Shown here in pieces: positions 1 through 6,540 of a stretch of DNA of 11,742 nt. The stretch spans positions 1 through 11,742 of the forward strand of contig CAMLHB010000058.1 in the NCBI GenBank assembly GCA_946479725.1, written 5' to 3'. Source of the DNA: an uncultured Actinomycetes bacterium. Its GTDB lineage: Bacteria > Actinomycetota > Thermoleophilia > Solirubrobacterales > 70-9. A program made the translations under genes and the position numbers. Within the stretch, counting starts at the first letter, position 1. Every line of letters begins with the position of its first letter. The notes beneath the pieces were generated by a model, which saw nothing but the letters and a program-made list of their open reading frames with translations, ran no database searches and was not told where the DNA came from.

Positions 1-408
1 CACGAGGAGTACGCGGTCCAGCGCTGGCCGGAGACCAAGCGCCTGCTGGGGCTGCTGGTCAACTCCTCCGGGCGGGCGCACGGGCGCAACGCCCGGCGGC
101 TGGTCCACGCGGCGCGCAAACAGGACCGGCGGCTGGCGGTGGCGCTGCTCGCCGCCGCGGTCTCGCACACGCCCGAGGGCGAGGAGGTGCTGCGCGGGGC
201 GCGGATGCGGATGGCGCGGAAACCCTCGGCGGTGGCGCGGGAGCTGCTGAAGAACTTCCCCAAGGGGGGGAAGCGGCGGCGCAAGCGGAAACGCAAAGAC
301 TCAAAACCGCGTCAGGTGGACCTCGCCGGCGCCGACGGAAATTCGGTTGCCGCTCGGAGTGACAACGACGAGGTAGCCCCGGTCGTCGACGCCGTCGGCG
401 ACTCCTGA
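1..408 (+). CDS. 3' end of an unrecognised gene with a basic C-terminal tail
   Basis: The reading frame is open from the first base and ends at TGA 406-408, giving 135 visible residues; the start lies outside the window. I do not recognise the family. The visible part is Ala/Arg/Leu-rich and looks helical: a stretch around LLGLLVNSSGRAHGRNARRL, then LAVALLAAAVSHTPEGEEVL, then a Lys/Arg block (GGKRRRKRKRKDSK) near 268-303. A basic tail could bind nucleic acid or membrane surfaces, but that is only a guess. The final ~36 codons (301-408) lie antisense to the end of birA, and the residues there (Asp/Val/Ala-rich) look unlike the rest. They may be read-through into a neighbour after loss of an older stop. 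The codon choice and sustained open frame support a real gene; the function is unknown. Confidence 0.6.
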   Translation, partial: HEEYAVQRWPETKRLLGLLVNSSGRAHGRNARRLVHAARKQDRRLAVALLAAAVSHTPEGEEVLRGARMRMARKPSAVARELLKNFPKGGKRRRKRKRKDSKPRQVDLAGADGNSVAARSDNDEVAPVVDAVGDS

Positions 409-1080
409 GCCGTCGTCCCAGGCAATCTCGCGGCCTAGGAGTGCGTCGCGTCGGCGCCACTCGGTTAGGACTTCGGATGGGTCTGCTTGGACCCAGTGAT
501 TCAGGCGCTGGTTGAGGGCTTCGGTTGCACGGTGAGGGACCGAGGGAGGGGGTCCGGCGGGCAACAGCGGGGAGGGCCCGGCGGACCCCCTCCCTCGGTC
601 CCCGGCGCGGTCGCTGAAGAGTGAGATGGCCGTCCGACGGAGGTCGGGGGGGAACTCGGATTCTTGGATCGTGAGGTTGAGGCCGATGCCTATTACTGCC
701 CAGCCGTCCTGGGGGCGGGCCTCGATGAGTACACCCGCGAGCTTCTTGCCTTCGACGTGGATGTCGTTGGGCCACTTGACCTTGCAGGTCAGGGTGGGGT
801 TCAGCTGTTCGGCGGCCTCGGCGACGGCTAGGGGAACAGCTAGGGGGAGCATCGTGTGGTGCTCCTCGAGGGGGCGGACGATTGCTGAGTAGAGGAGGGC
901 TTTGCCCGGCGGAGCGGTCCAGGTGCGGCCTTGGCGGCCGCGGCCGGCGGTTTGCTCCGAGGCGGTGACGACGGTGCCGTGGGGGGCTCCGGCGGCGGCG
1001 AGCTCGCGGGCGCGCGTGTTGGTCGAGTCGGTCGCGCTGTAGTGGCGGTGGGGGAGGCCGATGGCGCTTTCCTCTCGCAT
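301..1080 (-). CDS. birA: Biotin--[acetyl-CoA-carboxylase] ligase (biotin protein ligase, short form)
   Basis: Cytoplasmic enzyme that activates biotin as biotinyl-5'-AMP and attaches it to the target lysine of biotin carboxyl carrier proteins. The 259-residue product starts directly with the catalytic domain, so it lacks the N-terminal winged-helix repressor domain of E. coli BirA and should not regulate biotin genes directly. Family motifs are visible: the biotinyl-AMP loop GRGRQG at 46-51, KWPNDI at 102-107, KKLAGVLIE at 112-120 and GIGLNL at 131-136. A C-terminal SH3-like segment ends near GEVHLTRF. The start is ATG 1080, 19 nt after the cobA-hemD stop and without a clear Shine-Dalgarno, which suggests coupling as the last gene of the heme operon. 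Residues ~160-182 are a Gly/Pro/Arg-rich insert encoded by a perfect long palindrome, not typical of the family. The 3' end overlaps the convergent plus-strand gene by 108 nt. Confidence 0.92.
   Translation of the reverse strand: MREESAIGLPHRHYSATDSTNTRARELAAAGAPHGTVVTASEQTAGRGRQGRTWTAPPGKALLYSAIVRPLEEHHTMLPLAVPLAVAEAAEQLNPTLTCKVKWPNDIHVEGKKLAGVLIEARPQDGWAVIGIGLNLTIQESEFPPDLRRTAISLFSDRAGDRGRGSAGPSPLLPAGPPPSVPHRATEALNQRLNHWVQADPSEVLTEWRRRDALLGREIAWDDGSGVADGVDDRGYLVVVTPSGNRISVGAGEVHLTRF
536..602. repeat. 67-nt palindromic element inside birA
   Basis: Two perfectly complementary 21-nt arms lie at 536-556 and 582-602 (the left arm begins GGGACCGAGGGAGG). After one mismatch (557/581), five more pairs form between 558-562 and 576-580, leaving a 13-nt loop at 563-575. 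The element is in frame with birA and encodes residues ~160-182, a Gly/Pro-rich stretch with no counterpart I know in biotin ligases. I see no flanking target duplication and no second copy in this window. The size and in-frame placement recall palindromic elements known to insert in coding genes, such as the Rickettsia palindromic elements, but relatedness is not implied. Confidence 0.8.
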
Positions 1081-1099
1081 AGCGAGAGTTTCGCGCCAC

Positions 1100-2605
1100 T
1101 CAGCCCGTGGCGTCGGCGAGGAGGGCCGCTAGCAGGCCCTCGATGTCGTGGCGCTCGGCCTCGACGTCGACGTGGAGGCCGGCGGCGCGGGCGGTCTCGC
1201 TGGTGATCGGGCCGATTGAGACGATGCGAGCGTTGCGGGGGAAGCGGTCACCGAGCGCCTCGGTCAGGTTGGTGACGGTCGAGGAGGAGGTGAAGGTGAC
1301 GTAGTCGGCGCTCTGGGCGGCTTCGATCTCTTCGTCGCCCGGCTGCTCGCGGACGGTCTCGTAGAGGGCGACGACGTCGACCTCAACACCGCGCTCGCGC
1401 AGTGCGTCCGGGAGGACGTCGCGGGCCTCGGCGGCGCGGGCGACGAGGACGCGGCTGCCCTCCACCTTGACGTCGGCGAGCGCCTCGATCAGCGCCTCGG
1501 CGACGAAGCGCTCGGGGACGACGTCGGCGGCGATCCCGTGCTCGGCGAGCGCGCGGGCGGTGCCGGGACCGATCGCGGCGACGGTGGTGCCGGCGAGGGC
1601 GCGGGCGTCGCGGCCGCCCTTGCCCATCGCCTCGAAGAGGAGATGGACGCCGTTGGGGCTGGTCAGGCAGATGAGGGAGTAGTCGCCGAGTGCGGTTACC
1701 GCCTCGCGCACCTTGGCGCCCTCGATCCGCGGCTCGATCCGGATCGCCGGCAGCTCGACCACCTCGGCGCCGAAGCCGCGCAGGGTAGCGGCGAGGCCGC
1801 TGGCCTGAGCACGGGCGCGGGTGACGACGACGCGGCGGCCGTGCAGCGGCTGCTGCTCGAGCCAGGCGAGCTGCTCACGGCGCTTGGCGACCTCGCCGAT
1901 GACGATCAGCGCCGGGGCTTTGACGGCCTCGCGCTCGACTGCCTCGGCGATCGTCCCCAGAGTTGCGGAGACGGTCCGCTGTCCCGGCCAGGTTCCGCGT
2001 TCAATCGCGGCGGCGGCCTCCCCGGGATCGCGCCCCGCGGCGATCAATGAGGCGGCGTTCTGCCCCAGCCGTTTCACCCCCATGTAGAAGACGAGGGTGC
2101 CGGGGAAGCGGGCCAGCGCCTCCCAGTCGAGCGCGCTCTCCTCCTTCTCAGGGTCCTCGTGGCCGGTGACGAAGGCGACCGCGGAGGCGTCGTCGCGGTG
2201 GGTGACCGGGATCCCGGCGTAGGCGGTGGCGGCGACGCCGGCGGTGACGCCGGGCACGACCTCGAACACGACCCCCGCCTCGCGCAGCGCTTCGCCCTCC
2301 TCGCCGCCACGGCCGAAGACGAACGGGTCGCCGCCCTTGAGTCGGACGACGCTCTTGCCCGCACGCGCGGCCTCGATCAGCCGCTCGCCGATCTCATCCT
2401 GCGGCACCGAAGACACCCCCGGCTGCTTGCCGACGTAGACCAATTCGGCGTCGCCGCGGGCTCCGTCGAGAGCACCGGGCGGGATCAGCCGGTCGTAGAA
2501 GACCGCGTCGGCGCTGGCGATCAGCTCCAGCGACCGCGCCGTCATCAGCCCCGGGTCACCGGGCCCCGCCCCGACGAGATAAACGACCCCACCCCGCCCG
2601 CTCAC
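1100..2605 (-). CDS. cobA-hemD: Fused uroporphyrinogen-III C-methyltransferase / uroporphyrinogen-III synthase
   Basis: Bifunctional cytoplasmic protein of 501 residues. The N-terminal half (~1-245) is the SAM-dependent methyltransferase that converts uroporphyrinogen III to precorrin-2, for siroheme and cobalamin. It shows [14 protein letters not shown] at 12-25, YDRL at 37-40, [16 protein letters not shown] at 88-103, VVPGVTAG at 117-124 and GIPVTHR at 131-137. The C-terminal half (~256-501) is HemD, which closes hydroxymethylbilane to uroporphyrinogen III; visible pieces are LTSPNGV at 314-320, IGPGTARAL at 345-353, [11 protein letters not shown] at 437-447 and [14 protein letters not shown] at 463-476. 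I chose GTG 2605 because a GGAGGG Shine-Dalgarno (2613-2618) sits 7 nt upstream and the SUMT fold begins immediately ([10 protein letters not shown]). The frame stays open upstream to 2797, but that stretch is low-complexity and overlaps hemC. It follows hemC directly and precedes birA. Such fusions are known in actinomycetes and Firmicutes. Confidence 0.95.
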   Translation of the reverse strand: MSGRGGVVYLVGAGPGDPGLMTARSLELIASADAVFYDRLIPPGALDGARGDAELVYVGKQPGVSSVPQDEIGERLIEAARAGKSVVRLKGGDPFVFGRGGEEGEALREAGVVFEVVPGVTAGVAATAYAGIPVTHRDDASAVAFVTGHEDPEKEESALDWEALARFPGTLVFYMGVKRLGQNAASLIAAGRDPGEAAAAIERGTWPGQRTVSATLGTIAEAVEREAVKAPALIVIGEVAKRREQLAWLEQQPLHGRRVVVTRARAQASGLAATLRGFGAEVVELPAIRIEPRIEGAKVREAVTALGDYSLICLTSPNGVHLLFEAMGKGGRDARALAGTTVAAIGPGTARALAEHGIAADVVPERFVAEALIEALADVKVEGSRVLVARAAEARDVLPDALRERGVEVDVVALYETVREQPGDEEIEAAQSADYVTFTSSSTVTNLTEALGDRFPRNARIVSIGPITSETARAAGLHVDVEAERHDIEGLLAALLADATG

Positions 2606-2612
2606 CGCAAAA

Positions 2613-2618
2613 CCCTCC
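2613..2618 (-). promoter_or_regulatory. Ribosome binding site deciding the cobA-hemD start
   Basis: Minus-strand GGAGGG with a 7-nt spacer to GTG 2605. This is the strongest Shine-Dalgarno in the hemC/cobA-hemD junction and sets the start, ruling out the longer open frame that reaches back into hemC. The motif abuts the base of the nested hairpin at 2619-2667. Confidence 0.8.
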
Positions 2619-2682
2619 GCCGACGGGACGATTTCGGTCCATATAGGACCGTTTTCGGCCCGTCGGCCATCAGTTTTGGGCC
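2619..2682 (-). promoter_or_regulatory. Intercistronic nested hairpin and triple repeat between hemC and cobA-hemD
   Basis: The 64-nt gap (2606-2669) is long for this otherwise tight operon and is structured. An outer perfect 9-bp stem pairs 2619-2627 (GCCGACGGG on the plus strand) with 2659-2667. Inside it, a 6-bp stem pairs 2635-2640 with 2646-2651 around an ATATA loop. On the minus strand three imperfect copies of a GGnCCnAAA-type unit occur at 2673-2682, 2651-2660 and ~2631-2640, with T-runs on the plus strand 21-22 nt apart. The hairpin base directly abuts the GGAGGG ribosome site, so an RNA role (translation control or mRNA processing) is possible. The two-turn spacing would also suit a DNA-binding protein. 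No T-tract follows, so it is not a normal intrinsic terminator. Confidence 0.5.
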
Positions 2683-3542
2683 TCCGCGCGGTCGAGGAGC
2701 TCGCGGGCGCCGGCGCCGCGGAGGCGCTGGGCGAGTTCGACGCCGGCAAGGGCGGGCTGCTCGGCGTCGCCCTCGACCCGGTCGCGCAGCCACTCACTGC
2801 CGTCGGGTAGGCCGACGAACGATTCGATCTCGATCCGGTCGCCCAAGATGCGGGCGTGCGCTCCCAGGGGGCTGGCGCAGGTCGCCTCCAGCAGGGCGAC
2901 CACGGTCCGCTCGGCGGTCAGCTCGCGCATCGCTTTGAGGTCTCCGATCGCGGCGGCGGCCCCCTCTCCCGTCGCCTCGTCCTCGCTCCGCACCTGCAGG
3001 GCCAGCGCTCCCTGGCCGGCGGCCGGGACCATCGCCTCGGTCGGCAGCGCGAACCCGATCTCCCCCTCGCGGCCCAGCCGGCGCAGGCCGGCGGCGGCGA
3101 GGACGATCGCGTCGAGCTCCCCCTCTTCCAGCTTGCGCAGGCGGGTGTCGACGTTGCCGTGCAGCTCGGAGATCTCCAGGTCGGGACGGACCGCCAGCAG
3201 CTGGGCGCGACGGCGCAGGCTCGCGGTCCCCACCCGCGATCCCTCGGGCACCTCCTCCAAAGAGTCGCCGATCCCGATCCAGACGTCGGCCGGGTCCTCG
3301 CGCGCGGGCACCGCGGCGATCTCCAGCCCCTCAGGCATCTGCCCCGGCAGATCCTTGGCTGAGTGGACGCCGAGCTCGGCGTCCCCCGCCAGCAGCAGCC
3401 GCTCGACCCCGCGCACGAACCGCGACTTGTCCCCCGGCTCGCCGTCGGAGGTCGCCGTCACCAGCTCGGCACCGCCGAGTCGGTCGGCCACCCACTGCGC
3501 CTGCGTCAGGGCCAGCTTGCTGCCCCTGGTTGCGATCCGCAA
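2670..3542 (-). CDS. hemC: Porphobilinogen deaminase (hydroxymethylbilane synthase)
   Basis: Cytoplasmic enzyme that joins four porphobilinogens into the linear hydroxymethylbilane, using a dipyrromethane cofactor bound to a cysteine. The 290-residue product shows RGSKLALTQAQ at 6-16, HSAKDLP at 60-66, the catalytic-aspartate region REDPADVW at 81-88 (probably Asp83), GTASLRRRAQL at 105-115, GNVDTRLRKL at 129-138 and PAAGQGALALQVR at 173-185. The cofactor cysteine is probably Cys222 in ATCASPLG. It is a little shorter than E. coli HemC (313). The start appears to be TTG 3542, four nt after the hemA stop, with AAAGGG from the hemA end serving as a ribosome site, so translation is probably coupled to hemA. 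One oddity is His128 in ELHGNVDTRL, where a conserved arginine (ELRGN) is usual. The product feeds the HemD half of the next gene. Confidence 0.96.
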   Translation of the reverse strand: MRIATRGSKLALTQAQWVADRLGGAELVTATSDGEPGDKSRFVRGVERLLLAGDAELGVHSAKDLPGQMPEGLEIAAVPAREDPADVWIGIGDSLEEVPEGSRVGTASLRRRAQLLAVRPDLEISELHGNVDTRLRKLEEGELDAIVLAAAGLRRLGREGEIGFALPTEAMVPAAGQGALALQVRSEDEATGEGAAAAIGDLKAMRELTAERTVVALLEATCASPLGAHARILGDRIEIESFVGLPDGSEWLRDRVEGDAEQPALAGVELAQRLRGAGARELLDRAEAQN

Positions 3543-3546
3543 GGCC

Positions 3547-4881
3547 TCAGCCCTTTTTGCGATCGCGGCGCAGCTCGGTGACGTTCGACCGCGTCTCGCC
3601 CTCCGGCTCGGTCTCGACGTCGAGACCGAAGAGCTCGCGCAGGGCGCTGACGTAGTGGTAGGCGTCGTCGGAGCCGGCCGAGCGGCGGATCCTCAGGGTC
3701 GGCTCGTGCAGCAAGCGTGAGGCGATCGCCCTTGCCATCGTCTCCAACCGCTCGCGGTCACCCTCGCTCAAACGCTCCCAGCGGCTCTCGTTCTCGGCCA
3801 AGACGCGGCGCACGACCTCGTCGCCGCGCTCCCGCAGGGCGCTGATCGTCGGCACCACCTCCAGCGAGGCGAGCCAGCGTTCGAAGCGGTCCAGCTCGGC
3901 ATCGACGATCCGCTCGGCCCGGGCCGCCTCCCCCTCGCGGCCGCCCTGGTTGCGTTCGACGATCTGCTGGACGTCGTCGATGTCGTGGACGCTGACGCCG
4001 GCGACCTCGCGGCAGGCGGGCTCGACGTCACGCGGCACCGCCAGGTCGATCGCCAGCAGCGGCCGCTCGGGCCGCGCCGCCATCACCTGCTCGAGACCGT
4101 CGCGCTCGACGATGTGGTGAGGTGAGTTGGTCGCCGAGACGACGATGTCGGCGCTTGTCAGCTGCTCGGGCAGCTCGTCGAAGCGGACGGCGGTGCCGTC
4201 GAAGCGCTGGGCGAGGCCGATCGCGCGGTCGTAGTGGCGGTTGGCGACGAAGACCGTGGCGACGCCCCGGGCGACCATCGCCTTGGCGACCAGCTCGGCG
4301 GTCTCGCCGGCGCCGACGACGAGCACGCGCTTGGCGGAGAGGTCGCCGATCGCCCGCCGCGCCAGCTCGACGGCAACGGAGGGGATCGAGACGCCCTTCT
4401 GGCTGATCCCGGTCTCCTCGCGGGCGCGCCCGCCGGCGGTGAGGGCTCCGCGGAAGAGGCGGTTGAGGATCGGCCCGGTTGCTCCCTCGACCAGCGCCAG
4501 CTCATAGGCGCGTTTGACCTGGCCCTGGATCTCGGCCTCGCCGAGGATCATCGAGTCGAGGCCGGCGGTCACCTGCAGGAGGTGGCGGGCGGCCTCGCCA
4601 GCGCGCAGCGAGTACAGGTGACCAAGCAGCTCGGTGGGGCGGATCCCGGCCTGGCGGGTGAGGACGCCGAGCGCGGTGGACTCGGCCTCGACCGGATCGG
4701 AGACGATCAGGTAGAGCTCGGTGCGGTTGCAGGTCGAGATCGCCGCCGCCTCGTGGATGCCGCTCGCCGCGGTCAGCTCGGCGAGAGCGCTGACGGCGCG
4801 GCCCTCGGTCAGCGAGAGGCGCTCGCGCAGGTCGAGGGGAGCGGTCTTATGGGAGACGCCGAGCGCAAGCAGCTCAGACAT
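3547..4881 (-). CDS. hemA: Glutamyl-tRNA reductase
   Basis: First committed enzyme of the C5 tetrapyrrole pathway: it reduces glutamyl-tRNA(Glu) with NADPH to glutamate-1-semialdehyde. The 444-residue product has GVSHKTAPLDLRE at 8-20, the catalytic cysteine Cys51 in STCNRTELY (49-57), GEAEIQGQVKRAY at 114-126, and the NADPH-binding VLVVGAGETAELVAK at 186-200. ATNSPHHI lies at 250-257 and a helical dimerisation region at ~325-420. The length is normal for the family. ATG 4881 overlaps the end of the ccmD-like gene by 8 nt (ATGTCTGA), which implies translational coupling. hemL and hemB, needed before and after, are not in this window. The charged C-terminal extension after ~421 is variable in the family. 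By hand count, 55 of its first 60 codons end in G or C. Confidence 0.97.
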   Translation of the reverse strand: MSELLALGVSHKTAPLDLRERLSLTEGRAVSALAELTAASGIHEAAAISTCNRTELYLIVSDPVEAESTALGVLTRQAGIRPTELLGHLYSLRAGEAARHLLQVTAGLDSMILGEAEIQGQVKRAYELALVEGATGPILNRLFRGALTAGGRAREETGISQKGVSIPSVAVELARRAIGDLSAKRVLVVGAGETAELVAKAMVARGVATVFVANRHYDRAIGLAQRFDGTAVRFDELPEQLTSADIVVSATNSPHHIVERDGLEQVMAARPERPLLAIDLAVPRDVEPACREVAGVSVHDIDDVQQIVERNQGGREGEAARAERIVDAELDRFERWLASLEVVPTISALRERGDEVVRRVLAENESRWERLSEGDRERLETMARAIASRLLHEPTLRIRRSAGSDDAYHYVSALRELFGLDVETEPEGETRSNVTELRRDRKKG

Positions 4882-5104
4882 GAGGCGCCGCCTCCTCCGC
4901 TTCGCGTCCGGGGGCGGCTTCGCTCTCCTTGTTCCGCTCGGCGATCTCGGCTACTTCCCGCAGTTCCTTCTCGATCCGCTGCACTTTCGCTGCCATGATC
5001 GACAGGTAGATGACGAGGAGGACGACGAAGACGACGTAGGCGCCGGCGACGTACTTGCCGGCCTCGTCGAGCGGCAGCGCCGGCGCCCCGAAGAGGATCT
5101 CCAT
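4874..5104 (-). CDS. ccmD: CcmD-like small membrane protein
   Basis: A 76-residue protein with one hydrophobic segment at ~18-37 (VAGAYVVFVVLLVIYLSIM) followed by a charged helical tail (KVQRIEKELREVAEIAERN, ~40-58) and a short acidic/Ala-rich end. This matches the layout of CcmD/CycX-type proteins: a single membrane anchor with a cytoplasmic coiled-coil-like tail. In System I, CcmD helps release holo-CcmE from CcmABC. Sequence conservation in this family is low, so the assignment rests mainly on architecture and position directly after ccmC. The start ATG 5104 overlaps the ccmC stop by 1 nt (TGATG) and is preceded by a strong GGAGGTGA. The end overlaps hemA by 8 nt. The frame stays open upstream to 5611 but that part is a shadow of ccmC. 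Confidence 0.75.
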   Translation of the reverse strand: MEILFGAPALPLDEAGKYVAGAYVVFVVLLVIYLSIMAAKVQRIEKELREVAEIAERNKESEAAPGREAEEAAPHV

Positions 5105-5826
5105 CAGCTCACCTCCGGGGCGATCCGGGAGCTGCCGCCGCCGACCGGCGCGTCGAGGGCGCGGCGCAGGCGCTTGACCTGGCCCGAGGCGCTCTTCGCG
5201 GTCAGCTCGAATTTGACCAGCGTCAGCCACAGCAGCGCCATCGCCGCCAGCGAGCAGAGAAAGGTGAGCATCATTTCGCCCGGCATCCCGCCTTCGGCGG
5301 TGGCGAAGGTGCGCGGGTGGACGAGACTCTGCGCCATCCGCACCGCCATGAAGTTGAGCGGCACGAAGGCGCCGGCGGTGACCGCGAAGACCGAGGCGTA
5401 GCGGGCCTGGCGGTCGCGGTCTTCGATCGCGTAGCGGAAGGGGTAATAGGTCGCGTAGAGGAGGAAGACGATCAGGAAGCTGACCAGGGTCGGCTCGTCC
5501 CAGACCCACCAGTGTCCCCAGGAGGCCTTGGCCCAGATCGCCCCGGTGATCAGCACCGCGACGCCGAAGATCACCGAGATGTGGATCGAGACGTAGGAGT
5601 AGGCGTCCCACTTGCGGTTGTCGGTGCGCAGGTGGGCGATCGCGAAGCCGCCGCCGACGACGAAGCCGATCAGCGCCACGATCGCCAGCGGCACGTGCAG
5701 GTAGAAGATCTTCTGGATGAAGCCCTGGTCGCCGTCCAGCGGCGCGTAGAAGAAGACCAGCGAGAGCGACAGCGCCAGCATCGCCACGGTGGCGATCGAG
5801 AGGGGCTTCAGTCCTTTGCTGTACAT
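5104..5826 (-). CDS. ccmC: Cytochrome c biogenesis heme-handling protein CcmC
   Basis: Integral membrane protein of 240 residues with about six hydrophobic segments (~10-28, 44-66, 82-98, 114-132, 144-166, 184-206). The tryptophan-rich WWD heme-binding motif is clear: WGHWWVWDEPTLVSFL at 103-118. The likely heme-ligand histidines are His44 (FYLHVP) and His170 (LVHP), flanking the WWD segment as in the family. Known members present heme to the chaperone CcmE on the outer face. The hydrophilic tail after ~208 is longer than usual and may be cytoplasmic. ATG 5826 lies 33 nt after the ccmB stop and has no Shine-Dalgarno; the leader instead reads CACCTCCTTCT on the mRNA strand. The WDEPTL form differs from the proteobacterial WDARLT, so an older CcsA/CcmC hybrid label is possible, but size and neighbours favour CcmC. 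Confidence 0.92.
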   Translation of the reverse strand: MYSKGLKPLSIATVAMLALSLSLVFFYAPLDGDQGFIQKIFYLHVPLAIVALIGFVVGGGFAIAHLRTDNRKWDAYSYVSIHISVIFGVAVLITGAIWAKASWGHWWVWDEPTLVSFLIVFLLYATYYPFRYAIEDRDRQARYASVFAVTAGAFVPLNFMAVRMAQSLVHPRTFATAEGGMPGEMMLTFLCSLAAMALLWLTLVKFELTAKSASGQVKRLRRALDAPVGGGSSRIAPEVS

Positions 5827-5859
5827 GCTCAGAAGGAGGTGGTGACGGGTTGCTCCCGG

Positions 5860-6540
5860 TCAGTCCTCGAGGAGGAAGTCGAAAACGGCGTAGCCGACCA
5901 AGCCGAAGATCAGATCGTATAGACCGAGGACCATCAGCCAGGTGCCGAAGCGGTCGTAGGAGGGACCGCCCAGCGAGAGCAGGGGCTCGGTGGCGCCGGT
6001 GGCGGCGATCATCAGCGGCACCGCCAGCGGCAGCAGGACCAGCGGCACCAGTAGGTCGCGGGCGCGCGAGTTGACCGCCATCGAGGAGATCAGGGTGCCG
6101 GTGGCGGCGAGGCCGAGGTCAGTGAGGACAAGGACGAGAACCAGCGGGCCCAGGCCGGCGGCGTCTTCGAGGAAGAAGATCGCGAAGATCGGCACCGCGA
6201 CCAGCTCCAGCGCCAGCAGGTAGACGACCAGGGCCGCCACCTTGGCGGTGAAGAGGACGCTGCGGTCGATCGGGGCGAGGCGGATCGCGTCGAAGCCGCC
6301 CTCCTCGCGCTCGGCGACGAAGAGGCGGTTGATGCCGAGGACGGCGGCGAACAGCAGGGTCGCCCAAAGGACGCCGGCGGCGAGGCTGCCGGAGAGGCTG
6401 GTGCGGTCGAGGCCGAAGCGGAAGATGACGAAGGTGGTGACGCTGAAGAGCGCCATCGCCGGCAGCGACTGCAGGGTGCGCAGCTCCGAGCGCAGGTCCT
6501 TGGCGAGGATCGCCGCGAAGGCGGCGCGGGAGGGGGTCAC
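5860..6540 (-). CDS. ccmB: Heme exporter protein CcmB (ABC transporter permease)
   Basis: Membrane subunit of the CcmAB ABC complex used in cytochrome c maturation; it works with CcmA to free heme-loaded CcmE from CcmC. The 226-residue length is normal for the family. Hydrophobic segments lie at ~27-41, 54-72, 97-122, 130-155, 165-183 and 197-222. Recognisable CcmB pieces include FAAVLGINRLFVAEREEGGFDAIRLAP at 64-90 (a cytoplasmic loop that likely contacts the ATPase), and SRARDLLVPLVLLPLAVPL at 158-176. The GTG start at 6540 overlaps the ccmA stop by 4 nt (GTGA), a classic coupled junction. The frame is open further upstream, but that is the ccmA gene read in another frame. Confidence 0.93.
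   Translation of the reverse strand: MTPSRAAFAAILAKDLRSELRTLQSLPAMALFSVTTFVIFRFGLDRTSLSGSLAAGVLWATLLFAAVLGINRLFVAEREEGGFDAIRLAPIDRSVLFTAKVAALVVYLLALELVAVPIFAIFFLEDAAGLGPLVLVLVLTDLGLAATGTLISSMAVNSRARDLLVPLVLLPLAVPLMIAATGATEPLLSLGGPSYDRFGTWLMVLGLYDLIFGLVGYAVFDFLLED

Noticed and set aside
59..1099. Long minus-strand open frame over birA
   Set aside because: Arg/Pro-rich composition with no motifs; it is the birA gene read in another frame, and birA has clear family motifs.
1538..2050. Plus-strand open frame opposite cobA-hemD
   Set aside because: Antisense shadow from high third-position GC; no recognisable domain and no ribosome site.
2606..2669. Cobalamin or other riboswitch before cobA-hemD
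   Set aside because: The gap is only 64 nt, with no B12-box-like sequence and too little room for a known cobalamin aptamer.
2606..2797. N-terminal extension of cobA-hemD
   Set aside because: Overlaps hemC, is low-complexity Ser/Ala/Pro, and a strong GGAGGG site places the start at GTG 2605.
2159..2938. 259-codon plus-strand open frame
   Set aside because: Runs across the cobA-hemD start, the intercistronic gap and the hemC end on the opposite strand; composition is typical of a GC-rich shadow.
2848..3720. 290-codon plus-strand open frame opposite hemC
   Set aside because: Ser/Arg/Pro-rich shadow; hemC on the minus strand has unambiguous motifs.
4234..4998. 254-codon plus-strand open frame opposite hemA
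   Set aside because: Asp/Gly/Ala-rich shadow crossing the hemA/ccmD junction.
5105..5611. Upstream extension of the ccmD-like frame
   Set aside because: Pro/Arg/Leu shadow of ccmC; ATG 5104 has a strong ribosome site and begins the membrane protein.
5832..5922. Plus-strand small open frame behind AGAAGGAGGTG
   Set aside because: A perfect Shine-Dalgarno-like run precedes GTG 5842 and a ~26-codon frame, but the product has no features and lies antisense to ccmB; probably chance.
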